DNA of 64,000 bases from Paraburkholderia sp. SG-MS1 (GCF_012275575.1 NZ_NPIH01000242.1:65141-129140), one strand, 5' to 3'; positions 32,686 through 42,092 are shown, numbered from the stretch's first letter. Notes: generated from the letters alone by a model not told the origin. Made by a program: numbers and translations.

Positions 32686-34846
32686 GATTTAAAATCCTTG
32701 AAGGCCATGCGAAGGAAAAGTCGTCGGCAGTCAGCGTCAGATTGGGCGAGTAGTAGGGATCGTTTAACAGCAGATCGCCCCAGCGCTGCCTGACCAACTC
32801 GGATTCCTGGTTGAAGCGGCTGATTTTTTCCGGCGTATCTTCGGCCCCGCGTGTCGCCGACTCGTGATGATAAAGCTCCGCATAGGGCGTCCACACATTG
32901 CGATAGCCGGCCTGACGCACGCGCAGACAGAAGTCGATGTCGTTATAGGCGACGTGCAGCAACTCGTCGAGGCCGCCGACCTGCTTGTAAATCGACTGGC
33001 GGACCAGCAGACACGCCGCGGTCACGGCGCTCATCGCATTGCGCAGACGCGCGCGCGCAAAGTAGCCCGGATGCGTATTGGGGAAGTGCTTGTGCGCGTG
33101 GCTCGCAATGCCGCCGACGCCGAGCACTACACCGCCGTGCTGAATGGTGTCGTCCGGGTACAGCAGTTTCGCGCCAACCGCGCCGACGTTCGGCTGCAGC
33201 GCGAGTGACACCATTTCTTCGAGCCAGTCGGCGTTGATCACTTCGATGTCGTTGTTCATCAGACAGACGAAGTCGGCCGGGCTCGCGAGCGCGACGCGAT
33301 TGTTCAGCGCCGAGTAGTTGAACGGCGAGTCGTCGCGCACCACCTTGACCCGTTCGTCCTGTTGCAGGCGCGCGAACAGGTCGTGCGTTTCGGGCTTGAC
33401 GGAACCGTTGTCGATGATGGTGATGCGAAAGTTCGGATAGCTCGACTTCTTGCGTACCGACTCCACACACTGTTCGACGAGGTCGGCGGAGTCGCGCGTC
33501 GGAATGATGATTTCCACCGACGGGAGCACCGCGGGCAAGTCGTACACGACCTTGTTGAACGCATCCGTGCCGGGCGCGTGCTCGGTATGGGCGGCGATTG
33601 CATTGCGCGCGAGATGTTCGTCGAGCGCGCGCATCGCCGCGATGTGCGCATACGGCTTGGCCTCATGGCCGGCCGCCGTGCTCTCGGGAATCATGCGCCA
33701 GTGATAGAGCGCACGCGGCACGTGATACACCGTGTGATGACCCGCGCGATCGAGCACGCGCAAGGCGAGGTCGTAATCCTGCGAGCCTTCGAAACCGGTT
33801 CTGAAGCCGCCGACCTCTTTCATTACCGAAGTCTTGTACACGCCGAGATGCGAGATCATGTTCTGGCTCAGGAACAGATCGTAGTTGAAGTCGCATTTGA
33901 AGTACGGGTCCGAGCGCACGCCGTCGATCGAGATCTTGTCTTCGTCGCTATAGATCACCGCCGCGTCAGGATGCGCGTTGATCAGCTCGACGACGTAGTA
34001 AAGCGCGAGCGGATGCAGTTCGTCGTCGTGATCGAGCAGGCCAACGAAGTCCCCTACCGCAAGTTCGAGCGCCGAGTTGCTCGACGCGCTGATGTGGCCA
34101 TTCGTCGTGCGATACGCGACCTTGATGCGCGGATCCTTCGCAACGTAGCTGTCCAGCACCGCCTTCACTTCGGGCCTGGTGGAGCAGTCGTCGGCGATGC
34201 AGAACTCCCAGTTCTCGTACACCTGGTTGATGACCGAATCGATCGCCATGCGCAGCCATATTTCCGGCGTGTTGTACGTCGGCATGACGATGCTGACGAG
34301 CGGTTGCTGTTCCCACGTCTTCGAGCGCGCGCGCAACTCGGGATAGAGCGAAGCGGGCGGTTCGTGCGCATCGATCCACTCCTGATAGGTGTGGCCCACG
34401 GCGGGCGCCGCGGCCGGCTGCGCGCCGCCTCGCCAGGTCGACATCCGGCGCGCCCGTTCGAGCAGTTCCTGCGGACATTCCGCATCCGAAAGCCGATCGA
34501 GCCTGAAGTTCCTGATCGAGAACAGGCCCGAGCGCGCAATCGGGTCGAGGCGCAGCGGCCCGACCAGCGGCGGAAACGCGACGACCTGATTCACGTTGCC
34601 GTCGGCGCCGACCGCGAGACCGATAGCGGTGTGCTCGGACATGCCGGCGCCCGCATCGACATAGAGCATGCAGGGCGAGGCCGGCATGTCTTCCTTCGCG
34701 AGTTCGAACGAGATGCGCGCGGCGCACCCGGACAACGCCTCCCAGCCTGTCAGTTCGAACTGCGGGTCGCCATTGGTTGCGAGCCACGCGAACTCGGGGT
34801 TCGGGGAGGTCTCGACGTTGTTCAGAGGACGAAGTTCGAAGTTCAT
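32678..34846 (-). CDS. Two-domain GT2 glycosyltransferase
   Basis: A 722-residue protein with about 175 residues of unassigned N terminus, then two GT-A catalytic domains. The first starts at PLVSIVMPTYNTPEIWL (near residue 182), with GLLDHDDELHP and YSDEDKI. The second starts at PSVEIIIPTRDSADLVEQC (near 456), with CLMNNDIEVI and AYNDIDFCLRVRQAGYRN. Both have DxD-like acidic pairs, so both may be active and could add alternating linkages. Such tandem GT2 proteins are common in ABC-exporter-dependent O-antigen loci. It overlaps both neighbouring genes (8 and 4 bases). Confidence 0.9.
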   Translation of the reverse strand: MNFELRPLNNVETSPNPEFAWLATNGDPQFELTGWEALSGCAARISFELAKEDMPASPCMLYVDAGAGMSEHTAIGLAVGADGNVNQVVAFPPLVGPLRLDPIARSGLFSIRNFRLDRLSDAECPQELLERARRMSTWRGGAQPAAAPAVGHTYQEWIDAHEPPASLYPELRARSKTWEQQPLVSIVMPTYNTPEIWLRMAIDSVINQVYENWEFCIADDCSTRPEVKAVLDSYVAKDPRIKVAYRTTNGHISASSNSALELAVGDFVGLLDHDDELHPLALYYVVELINAHPDAAVIYSDEDKISIDGVRSDPYFKCDFNYDLFLSQNMISHLGVYKTSVMKEVGGFRTGFEGSQDYDLALRVLDRAGHHTVYHVPRALYHWRMIPESTAAGHEAKPYAHIAAMRALDEHLARNAIAAHTEHAPGTDAFNKVVYDLPAVLPSVEIIIPTRDSADLVEQCVESVRKKSSYPNFRITIIDNGSVKPETHDLFARLQQDERVKVVRDDSPFNYSALNNRVALASPADFVCLMNNDIEVINADWLEEMVSLALQPNVGAVGAKLLYPDDTIQHGGVVLGVGGIASHAHKHFPNTHPGYFARARLRNAMSAVTAACLLVRQSIYKQVGGLDELLHVAYNDIDFCLRVRQAGYRNVWTPYAELYHHESATRGAEDTPEKISRFNQESELVRQRWGDLLLNDPYYSPNLTLTADDFSFAWPSRILNLG

Positions 34847-35823
34847 TTTGTCAGCAGGGAATCGTAGAGGTCTTTCAGGGGGGACAGGACGGCTTGCCAG
34901 GTCAGGTCGCGCGCTGCATCTGCGTTACTCGTCGTGCCGGCGCGCGGCTGGGCGAGGGCGTCGCGGATCGACTGAGCGATGCTGTCGACGTTGGACGGAT
35001 CGAGGTAGGCGACGTGCCGCGCAAAATATTCTTCGGTCGAGCCGACTTTCGTCACGGCGATGCGGGCGCCCGCGGCATGTGCTTCCAGCGCGGCGAGTCC
35101 CGGTGTTTCCAGCGTGCTCGGCAGGACGAACGCTTCGCAGGCGGCATAGGCCGAGCGCAGTAGCGGCGAATCGTGAGCGAGTGTGCCCGCGTAGACGACC
35201 CGGTCCGCGCCTTCCGCGAAGCAGGCTTTCGCATACTCCGGGTCGCGCTGATGGCCGATCAGCACGAGCTTGAGTTCGGGGAACGACTTCATTGCGCGGA
35301 TGAGCGCCAGCTGGTTCTTGCGCGGCTCGATGTTGCCCACGTTGAGGACGAAGCGATCCTGAATCCCGAATTCACTGCGAAACAGTTCTGGCGCGACCGG
35401 CTCGTAAAAGCTCTGTTCGACGCCGTTGAGCACGCTGACGAATTTTTCCCGGGGCAGGTCGAAGATGCGGGCGAGCGTGTCGCATTCGATCTCCGAATTC
35501 GCCACCACCCGGTCGGCGAGCGAAAACTGATGATGAATTTCGCCGATCGGATAAAGGTGTTTCGTTTCCTCCGTCACCCAGAGACTAGACGAAACCACCA
35601 GCGGCAAGTCCAACTGTTTAACAAAGTTACAGAAGTGAACCGAGCCGCCGACGCACGAAAAGAAATGCACCACGTCGTGTTCAAGGAAGCGCGGATTCCA
35701 TGGATCGAACAGCGTGACGTCCACTCCGTGCGCGGGCAGATGCTTGTGATACGCAAGCAGCTGAATCTCTCCGCCTCCGGGGGTATGGAAAGCCATGGGG
35801 TAAGTGGCGAACAGCACTTTCAT
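34843..35823 (-). CDS. Glycosyltransferase family 4 protein
   Basis: A 326-residue GT4 enzyme, first gene of the four-gene minus-strand run. The N terminus KVLFATYPMAFHTPGGGEIQ has the glycine-rich loop. The second domain begins FVLNVGNIEPRKNQLALIRA. The donor block is LPSTLETPGLAALEAHAAGARI, containing the E-x7-E spacing. It is related by eye to the gene at 25198. Its stop overlaps the two-domain GT2 start by 4 bases. Upstream, TTGACG on the minus strand (35863-35858) is a possible -35 without a good -10. Confidence 0.88.
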   Translation of the reverse strand: MKVLFATYPMAFHTPGGGEIQLLAYHKHLPAHGVDVTLFDPWNPRFLEHDVVHFFSCVGGSVHFCNFVKQLDLPLVVSSSLWVTEETKHLYPIGEIHHQFSLADRVVANSEIECDTLARIFDLPREKFVSVLNGVEQSFYEPVAPELFRSEFGIQDRFVLNVGNIEPRKNQLALIRAMKSFPELKLVLIGHQRDPEYAKACFAEGADRVVYAGTLAHDSPLLRSAYAACEAFVLPSTLETPGLAALEAHAAGARIAVTKVGSTEEYFARHVAYLDPSNVDSIAQSIRDALAQPRAGTTSNADAARDLTWQAVLSPLKDLYDSLLTK

Positions 35824-36560
35824 AGATGGGACTCTATTTGCTCAAACGTTTTCTTTTCGTCAAATCAGCGAAGCGCCGCGCGGACCGATGGCGTCAGTGG
35901 CATTGGATCTCGCGTGTCTGAAGTGGGTGAAACAGTGGCCCGCGAGCGACGCGCTCAAATCCGGGCCGGGATGTTTCGGGACCTCCGCATGGGAACATGC
36001 CGCTCGCTGTCGCGGCAATCGGACCTTGGCTAGACGTGGCGCGGGCCGTTGGCCGCTCACGCCGCTGCTGGGCGAACTGGATTGTGCTGCCGTCGAGCAC
36101 GTCGGATCTTAGCGAATTCCACATGCGCGAATATGTTTGAGATGTTACGAAGTGTGCCGACGGCGCTTCGGAATCGCCTGTCCGCTTTATCATCACGGCC
36201 GGGACTTCGCCGCGCTTGCAAACTGTTGGCTGCGGGACACATTTTAGCGCCTAACCTTCGGGAGGAGCGGACCACGGTGGAAGTCGCCCGCATACAATAC
36301 GTTCCCAATCAGACTTCTCAAGAAGCGCCGCCGATGCCAGATTGTATCGTGTCTCATCCGCCTTTCCGGTCCTATCCGGGTAGGGCAAGCCCTGTCGGTA
36401 CAGGCTCATGCTCCGGCTCGAGGCGTACCGTCGCGCGCCTCGCGCGGACAAGGTCCGTCACCGTGCACAGTGCGGCCGCAGGGCGGCGCTGTGGCAAGTG
36501 GGCCGGTGGCATGGCGGGCGCGTGCATCGGTACCGTGACCCGCCTCGCCGGAGTCAGCCG
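35824..36560. promoter_or_regulatory. 737-base divergent intergenic region
   Basis: It lies between the minus-strand glycosyltransferase run and the plus-strand wbpV-like gene, so it should hold both promoters. A 171-codon frame at 36049-36564 is arginine/alanine-rich without any family signal and is not called. The centre (36100-36330) is visibly less GC-rich than the coding regions. TACAAT at 36293-36298 is a possible plus-strand -10, again without a matching -35. No repeat or RNA gene was seen. Confidence 0.45.
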
Positions 36561-37520
36561 ATGACTCACTCGGTTCTCATCACCGGCGCCAACGGCTTCG
36601 TCGGCAAGTCGGTTTCCCGCGCCTTGCTGCAGCGCGGCGACCGGGTCGTCGGCGCGGTACGCCGTGCCCAGACCGCGGCGCAGGGCGTGCGTGAATGGCT
36701 GCTCGACGCGGACGACTTTGAGGGCATCGAGCAACGCTGGCCGGTCACGCTGCAATGCGATGCGGTCATTCATCTGGCCGCTCGCGTCCACGTGATGCAC
36801 GACACGACCGCCGAGCCGCTCGCCGCCTATCGCGCGACCAATGTCGACGGCGCGTTGCGCGTCGCCGCCGCGGCCCGTCGCGCGGGCGCGCGCCGCTTCG
36901 TGTTCGTCAGCAGCATCAAGGCGATGGCGGAAAGCAGCATCGGCCGGCCCATCAAGGAAACGGACCCGCCCGCGCCGTCCGATCCCTACGGCATCTCCAA
37001 GCTCGAAGCCGAGCGGGCGTTGCTCGAATACGGCCGCGAGTCGGGTCTCGAGATCGTGATCGTGCGGCCGCCGCTGGTCTACGGGCCGGGCGTGCGTGCG
37101 AACTTCCTGCAGCTGATGGGCGCGATCGCCCGGGGCGTGCCGCTGCCGCTCGGCGCGATCGCCGCGCGCCGCAGCCTCGTGTTCGTCGATAACCTCGCGG
37201 ACGCGCTCGTGCATTGCACCACCGATCCGCGCGCGGTCGGCCACACGTTCCACGTCGCCGACAACCGCGATCTGAGCGTGTCGGAACTGGCGCGGGCGCT
37301 AGCCACGCAACTGCACGCACCGCAACGTCTCGTGCCGGTGCCGGTCGGCGTGCTGCGGCTCGCGGGCCGTCTGACAGGGCGCTCGGCGCAGGTCGAGCGG
37401 CTGGTGGGCGAATTGCGCCTCGACAGTTCGCATATCTGCGAGCGCCTCGGCTGGTATCCGCCGCACACCGTCGAGCACGGCCTGCTGGAGACCGCCGCCT
37501 GGTATCGCTCCACACATTGA
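36561..37520 (+). CDS. NAD-dependent epimerase/reductase, WbpV-like
   Basis: A 319-residue extended SDR. The Rossmann motif is TGANGFVG (residues 8-15), the catalytic pair is Y143/K147 (YGISK), and the Ser is in VSSIKAM. In Pseudomonas aeruginosa O6, WbpV reduces the 4-keto product of WbpM to UDP-D-QuiNAc, and wbpV-wbpL-wbpM lie together; the same three types occur here in that order. A UDP-GlcNAc or UDP-glucose 4-epimerase is the main alternative. The frame is open further upstream, but the ATG at 36561 begins the family sequence. It lies 42 bases before the next gene. Confidence 0.75.
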   Translation: MTHSVLITGANGFVGKSVSRALLQRGDRVVGAVRRAQTAAQGVREWLLDADDFEGIEQRWPVTLQCDAVIHLAARVHVMHDTTAEPLAAYRATNVDGALRVAAAARRAGARRFVFVSSIKAMAESSIGRPIKETDPPAPSDPYGISKLEAERALLEYGRESGLEIVIVRPPLVYGPGVRANFLQLMGAIARGVPLPLGAIAARRSLVFVDNLADALVHCTTDPRAVGHTFHVADNRDLSVSELARALATQLHAPQRLVPVPVGVLRLAGRLTGRSAQVERLVGELRLDSSHICERLGWYPPHTVEHGLLETAAWYRSTH

Positions 37521-37562
37521 TCGCATAGAACTGAACGCTGACCTGCATTGAACCTGCTTCCG

Positions 37563-38591
37563 ATGTCTTCACTTTCCGCCTACCCGGTGGTTCATCTGCT
37601 GCTGTGCGGCGCGCTCGCGCTGGGCGCGTGCGCGGCGATTCTGTGGGCGCTCCTCAGAAGCGGTCTCGCGTGGCGACTCGCCACAGACATCCCCAACGAC
37701 CGCTCGCTGCACACCCGGCCGACACCGCGCGTCGGCGGTTGGGGCATCGTGCCGGTGAGCGTGGCACTGATCTGGCTGGTCGCGCCGTCGCTCTGGCTGC
37801 CCGCGCTGGCGGCGGCGCTGCTTGCCGCGCTGTCGCAGATCGACGACCGCCGCGGCTTGCCCGCGCGAGTGCGCTTCGGCGGCCACGCGGCCGCGGTGGC
37901 GGCGCTGGTCGCCGTCTATCCCGCCGACGTGCCCTGGTGGGCGCTGGCGGCCATGGCGGTTCTGCTCGTCTGGCTGGTCAATTTGTACAACTTCATGGAT
38001 GGCTCGGACGGGCTCGCCGGCGGCATGGCGCTGTTCGGCTTCGGCGGCTACGCCATCGCCGCGTCCTTGTCGGCTGGCCCCGCGGCTCATGCCGACATCG
38101 CGCTCGCGCTGGCCAGCGTGGTGGTGGCCGGGGCGGCGGCGGGCTTTCTGCTGTTCAATTTCCACCCCGCGCGCATCTTTCTCGGCGACGCCGGTTCGAT
38201 CCCGCTCGGCTTCCTCGCCGGCGCGCTCGGCTACTGGGGCTGGCGCGAAGGCGCGTGGCCAGTGTGGTTTCCCGCGCTGTGCTTCGCGCCGTTCATCGGC
38301 GATGCGTCGGTAACGCTGCTCAAACGCCTGCTGCGCGGTGAAAAATTTTGGCAAGCGCACCGCGAACACTACTATCAAAGACTGGTGCAGTCGGGTTTGG
38401 GGCACGCATCGACGGCATGGGTTTGGTATTTGTTCATGGCGGCGGGCATAATGCTTGCTATATTGGCTCTACAATTTGCCGTCCTGTATCAATGGCTGGT
38501 TGTCGTCGTTTGGGCTGCCGTGCTGGCGGTCGCCGGGCTGTGCATTGATCGCCGCTGGCGGCGCCACGCGCCCCGTTCCGGGCAATCCTGA
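37563..38591 (+). CDS. Undecaprenyl-phosphate sugar-1-phosphate transferase, WbpL-like
   Basis: A 342-residue polytopic enzyme of the MraY/WecA/WbpL family that starts O-antigen chains by moving a sugar-1-phosphate onto undecaprenyl phosphate. About ten hydrophobic segments are visible. Catalytic-site blocks are the Asp pair in QIDDRRGLP, NLYNFMDGSDGLAGG, FLGDAGSIPLGF and the cytoplasmic HREHYYQRL. The DGSDGLA form and short length are typical of WbpL, which uses UDP-QuiNAc or UDP-FucNAc. TTG at 37548 is an alternative start. It lies 11 bases before the wbpM-like gene. Confidence 0.87.
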   Translation: MSSLSAYPVVHLLLCGALALGACAAILWALLRSGLAWRLATDIPNDRSLHTRPTPRVGGWGIVPVSVALIWLVAPSLWLPALAAALLAALSQIDDRRGLPARVRFGGHAAAVAALVAVYPADVPWWALAAMAVLLVWLVNLYNFMDGSDGLAGGMALFGFGGYAIAASLSAGPAAHADIALALASVVVAGAAAGFLLFNFHPARIFLGDAGSIPLGFLAGALGYWGWREGAWPVWFPALCFAPFIGDASVTLLKRLLRGEKFWQAHREHYYQRLVQSGLGHASTAWVWYLFMAAGIMLAILALQFAVLYQWLVVVVWAAVLAVAGLCIDRRWRRHAPRSGQS

Positions 38592-38602
38592 GGTTCTGCG
38601 CA

Positions 38603-40483
38603 ATGAAAAGATTTAAAGCCCGATGGCTTTCGTTCAGTGCGTTTGCGTTCGACTTGTGCGCGGTGGCTCTGGCCTGGATGCTGGCATATGTGATCCGTTT
38701 CAACGGTCCCGTGCCCGCCGCGTTCTGGTCGAGCGGTCTGCACGCGCTCGTGTGGGTGCTGCTGATCTACGCAGTGATGTTCCGCAGCTACGGGCTCTAC
38801 CGCGGCATGTGGGTGTTCGCAAGCCTGCCCGATCTCGTGCGTATCGCGAAGGCGATTGGTGTCGGTGCGCTGTTCGTTGTGATCGGCTCTGCGCTGCTGC
38901 AGCCGGCGCCCGTGGTGCCTCGCTCCGTGCTGATCGTCTCGCCGATGCTGCTGTTTCTCACGATGGGTGGCTCGCGCGCGCTCTATCGCGCGGCCAAGGA
39001 GTTCTATCGCTACGGCGGTCTGGTCGGGCAGGGCAAGCCGGTGCTGGTGCTCGGCGCGGGCAATGCGGGCGCGAACCTCGTGCGCGAGCTGAAGCGCTCG
39101 GGCGAATGGCGCCTCGCGGGACTGCTCGACGACGATCCGGTCAAACAGGGCCGCGAAATCTACGGCTATCGCGTGCTCGGCGCGATCAGCGATCTGCAGA
39201 AAATTTCCGCCGAACTGAAAGTGGAGCACGTGATCATCGCGGTGCCGTCCGCTTCCGTCGAAGCGCACCGGCGCATCGCCACGCTGTGCGTGCGCGCGGG
39301 CGTGCGGGCGATGACGCTGCCCGCACTCACGCCGCTGACGCAGGGCCAGGCGTTCCTGTCGCGGGTGCGTCAGATCGATCTCGAAGACCTGCTGGGCCGC
39401 GATCCGGTGACGATCGACACGGAACACGTCGAGGCGCTGCTGAAGAACCGCGTCGTCATGGTGACCGGCGCGGGCGGCTCGATCGGCTCGGAACTGTGCC
39501 GACAGATCCTGCGCTTCGGTCCGGTGCAGCTGGTGGCATTCGACATCTCGGAGTTCTCGATCTATCGGCTGAACGAAGAGCTGCGCGACAAGTATCCGGA
39601 AGTGTCGGTCGTGCCGATCATCGGCGACGTGAAGGACTCGCTGCTGCTCGATCAGGTGATGGCGCGCTACTGTCCGCATATCGTGTTTCATGCGGCGGCC
39701 TACAAACACGTGCCGCTGATGGAAGAGGTGAACACGTGGCAGGCCGTGCGCAACAACGTGCTTGGCACGTATCGCGTGGGGCGCGCGGCGATCCGCCACG
39801 ACGTCGCGCATTTCGTGCTGATTTCCACCGACAAGGCCGTCAACCCGACCAACGTGATGGGCGCGAGCAAGCGTCTCGCGGAGATGGCCTGCTCGGCGCT
39901 GCAGGCGCAGGGCTCGCGGCGCACGCAGTTCGAAACGGTGCGCTTCGGCAACGTGCTCGGCAGCGCCGGCAGCGTGATTCCGAAGTTCCAGGAGCAGATT
40001 GCGCGCGGGGGGCCGGTCACGGTCACGCACCCGGAGATCACCCGCTTCTTCATGACGATTCCGGAGGCGTCGCAACTGGTGTTGCAGGCCTCGAGCATGG
40101 GGCGCGGCGGCGAGATTTTCATTCTCGACATGGGTAAGCCGGTGCGCATCGCCGATCTCGCGCACGATCTGATCCGTCTGTATGGCTTTACCGAAGAGCA
40201 GATCCGCGTCGTGTTCACCGGGTTGCGTCCCGGCGAGAAGCTGTACGAAGAGTTGCTGGCCGATGATGAAACGACCACGCGCACTCCGCATCCGAAGTTG
40301 CGCATCGCGCGGGCGCGTGAAGTGCCCGACTCCATGATCGACAATCTGCTGCCTTGGCTGATGCAGCACCGCGTGCCGTCGGACGATGAAGTGCGCCGCG
40401 ATCTGCGCCGCTGGGTGCCCGAATATCAACCGGCCACGGCTACCGCGCTGCGCAGCGTGACCGCGGTGACGCGGGCGTCGTAA
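38603..40483 (+). CDS. wbpM: Membrane-bound UDP-GlcNAc 4,6-dehydratase, WbpM/CapD-like
   Basis: A 626-residue protein with four hydrophobic segments in the first 125 residues, an inner Rossmann domain (VLVLGAGNAG, 147-156) and a C-terminal SDR domain (TGAGGSIGSE, 288-297). The active site has the S-M-K arrangement of WbpM and FlaA1: STDKA at 408-412, then M419 and K423 in VMGASK, with Met where most SDRs have Tyr. It should convert UDP-GlcNAc to UDP-4-keto-6-deoxy-GlcNAc for the WbpV-like reductase. The operon ends at a strong terminator 30 bases downstream. Confidence 0.92.
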   Translation: MKRFKARWLSFSAFAFDLCAVALAWMLAYVIRFNGPVPAAFWSSGLHALVWVLLIYAVMFRSYGLYRGMWVFASLPDLVRIAKAIGVGALFVVIGSALLQPAPVVPRSVLIVSPMLLFLTMGGSRALYRAAKEFYRYGGLVGQGKPVLVLGAGNAGANLVRELKRSGEWRLAGLLDDDPVKQGREIYGYRVLGAISDLQKISAELKVEHVIIAVPSASVEAHRRIATLCVRAGVRAMTLPALTPLTQGQAFLSRVRQIDLEDLLGRDPVTIDTEHVEALLKNRVVMVTGAGGSIGSELCRQILRFGPVQLVAFDISEFSIYRLNEELRDKYPEVSVVPIIGDVKDSLLLDQVMARYCPHIVFHAAAYKHVPLMEEVNTWQAVRNNVLGTYRVGRAAIRHDVAHFVLISTDKAVNPTNVMGASKRLAEMACSALQAQGSRRTQFETVRFGNVLGSAGSVIPKFQEQIARGGPVTVTHPEITRFFMTIPEASQLVLQASSMGRGGEIFILDMGKPVRIADLAHDLIRLYGFTEEQIRVVFTGLRPGEKLYEELLADDETTTRTPHPKLRIARAREVPDSMIDNLLPWLMQHRVPSDDEVRRDLRRWVPEYQPATATALRSVTAVTRAS

Positions 40484-40513
40484 GTGAGGCGAGGGGCGCG
40501 CGCATCGGATCAT

Positions 40514-40540
40514 AAAAAAGGCGCCCTCGGGCGCCTTTTC
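40514..40540. terminator. Bidirectional intrinsic terminator
   Basis: AAAAAA, GGCGCC (40520-40525), loop CTCG, GGCGCC (40530-40535), TTTT. The stem is perfect, and the A- and T-tracts make it usable from both strands. It separates wbpM (+) from the convergent transferase gene that ends at 40698. Confidence 0.9.
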
Positions 40541-40697
40541 ATAGCCATACCTCGTCTGCCTTACCCAGCCGACCATCAAAACTTGTGGCGAGAACACGAA
40601 CTTGCCACATCACGACGGCCCCTCCCTGACCATAGGAACCACGCCGGCGAGGTCAGTCCCGACCCGCGCTAGCGCAAACAGCGCTCCTGTTCGACGC

Positions 40698-41798
40698 TCA
40701 CCGCTTCCCCTTCCTCACCACCATCCACCTCGGCGACTTGAAGCGCACGATGCTCACATACAGCCACACATAAGTCGCCGCGAACACCACCACGAAGCAG
40801 AACAGATGCAGCGTGTGCCGCCAGAACAGCGTGGCCGGCACGACCGCGATCAGACACAGCAGCCACAGATACGGCGAAGTCAGCGAATTGCGCCGCGTCA
40901 GTTCTCGCGCGGTGCGCGTGCCGACCACCCAGCGCATCAGCCGCTTATACACGAGCATGTGCAGATGCACGCCGTCGGGAATGCCCGGCGACATGCCGCG
41001 AATAAACTTCTTCCGGTAGATCGAGAAGCAGGTCTCGAAGATCGGATACATGAACAGCAGTACCGGATACCACGCGGACACGTCGCGATTGCGCATCACC
41101 AGCATGATCGACAGTTCGGCGAGCATGAAGCCGATGAAGTACGCGCCACCGTCGCCGAGAAAGATCAGCCCCGCTGGAAAATTCCAGATGAAGAAGCCGA
41201 GCACGGCGCCCATCATCATGAACGACGCGGACAGCACGATCGGATCATGAACCTGGAACGCCACGTAGGCGAGCGACGCGAACATCATGAACGCGACCAT
41301 CGACGCAAGGCCGTTGAAGCCGTCGATGATGTTGATCGCGTTGGCGAGCGCTGCAACGGCGAGCACCGTGACCGCGAACGAGACCACCGCGTACGAGAGC
41401 AGAAAGTCGAGCGGCGGCACGCTGATGCGCGTAACCGCGATATCGAGCAGGAAAAAGGCGAGCGCGGCGGCCACCATTGTGCAGACGAGGCGCACGAGCG
41501 GCGACACGCGCTTGGTCAGATCTTCGACGAGACCCGAGCCGAACGCCGGCATGCCGCACGCGATCAGCCCGAGAATGCCGCCCGACACGGCCGGATACGC
41601 ACGATACAACTGCACCGCCGCAGCGATCAGCCCGAGCAGTATCCCGGTCCCGCCGATGCGCGGCACCGGCCGCACGTGGAATTTCTGCACGCCGGCCAGA
41701 TCGGTGTCGGTGGAGAATTTTTCATGCAGATGCGCATAGCGCACGATCAACAGCGTGATCAGCAGTGAAACGAGAAAGCCGAGCGCAAAACTAAGCAT
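40698..41798 (-). CDS. WecA/MraY-family undecaprenyl-phosphate glycosylphosphotransferase
   Basis: A 366-residue polytopic transferase, second of its kind in the window. Catalytic blocks are GLVEDLTKRVSP, NAINIIDGFNGLASM and FLGDGGAYFIGF. The C-terminal cytoplasmic loop has PDGVHLHMLVYKR, a His-rich form seen in WecA/TagO-type enzymes that use UDP-GlcNAc. About eleven hydrophobic segments are present. The ATG at 41798 is chosen over the longer frame because it starts at the first membrane helix and places the start 21 bases beyond a TATAAT. It stands alone, so it may initiate a different glycan from the WbpL-like enzyme. Confidence 0.87.
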   Translation of the reverse strand: MLSFALGFLVSLLITLLIVRYAHLHEKFSTDTDLAGVQKFHVRPVPRIGGTGILLGLIAAAVQLYRAYPAVSGGILGLIACGMPAFGSGLVEDLTKRVSPLVRLVCTMVAAALAFFLLDIAVTRISVPPLDFLLSYAVVSFAVTVLAVAALANAINIIDGFNGLASMVAFMMFASLAYVAFQVHDPIVLSASFMMMGAVLGFFIWNFPAGLIFLGDGGAYFIGFMLAELSIMLVMRNRDVSAWYPVLLFMYPIFETCFSIYRKKFIRGMSPGIPDGVHLHMLVYKRLMRWVVGTRTARELTRRNSLTSPYLWLLCLIAVVPATLFWRHTLHLFCFVVVFAATYVWLYVSIVRFKSPRWMVVRKGKR

Positions 41799-41825
41799 GA
41801 AAGTGGGCCTGAGCGAAGACGGCGA

Positions 41826-41831
41826 ATTATA
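41826..41831 (-). promoter_or_regulatory. Candidate -10 element for the WecA-like gene
   Basis: TATAAT on the minus strand, 28 bases before the ATG at 41798. No convincing -35 hexamer lies 16-18 bases upstream. If used, the leader would be about 20 bases. Confidence 0.4.
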
Positions 41832-42092
41832 CAAACGAAACGTCGCGCGCCGGCCGGGCGGCGCGCTACCCGCCATTGTCGCGCAACGCGCGGCCGATCC
41901 CAGATAGTGAGGTGCGAAGCGGGCGCAAAGGCGCGCCAGTCATGGATTTCACCTATCCAGCGCAGTCGGCGCGCGGTCGTTAACCTGGATGCGGCGAAGT
42001 GTAAGTCACGCGCAACGAGTCACCGTCAAGCGGCGGCGCGTGCAACTGCCAACCTGTTTCGCCGCAGATCGGCAAGACGTTCCGGAGACCCA

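Noticed and set aside
36049..36564. 171-codon plus-strand frame in the 35.8-36.6 kb gap
   Set aside because: Its composition is Ala/Arg/Ser-rich with no motif, it has no ribosome site, and it overlaps the wbpV-like start.
38603..40483. Missing catalytic Tyr in the WbpM-like SDR as a sign of inactivity
   Set aside because: Met at this position (S-M-K) is the normal arrangement in WbpM and FlaA1 dehydratases.
38489..40597. 702-codon minus-strand open frame antisense to wbpM
   Set aside because: The opposite strand has a clear WbpM with all motifs. The antisense product is Arg/His/Gln-rich without recognisable domains.
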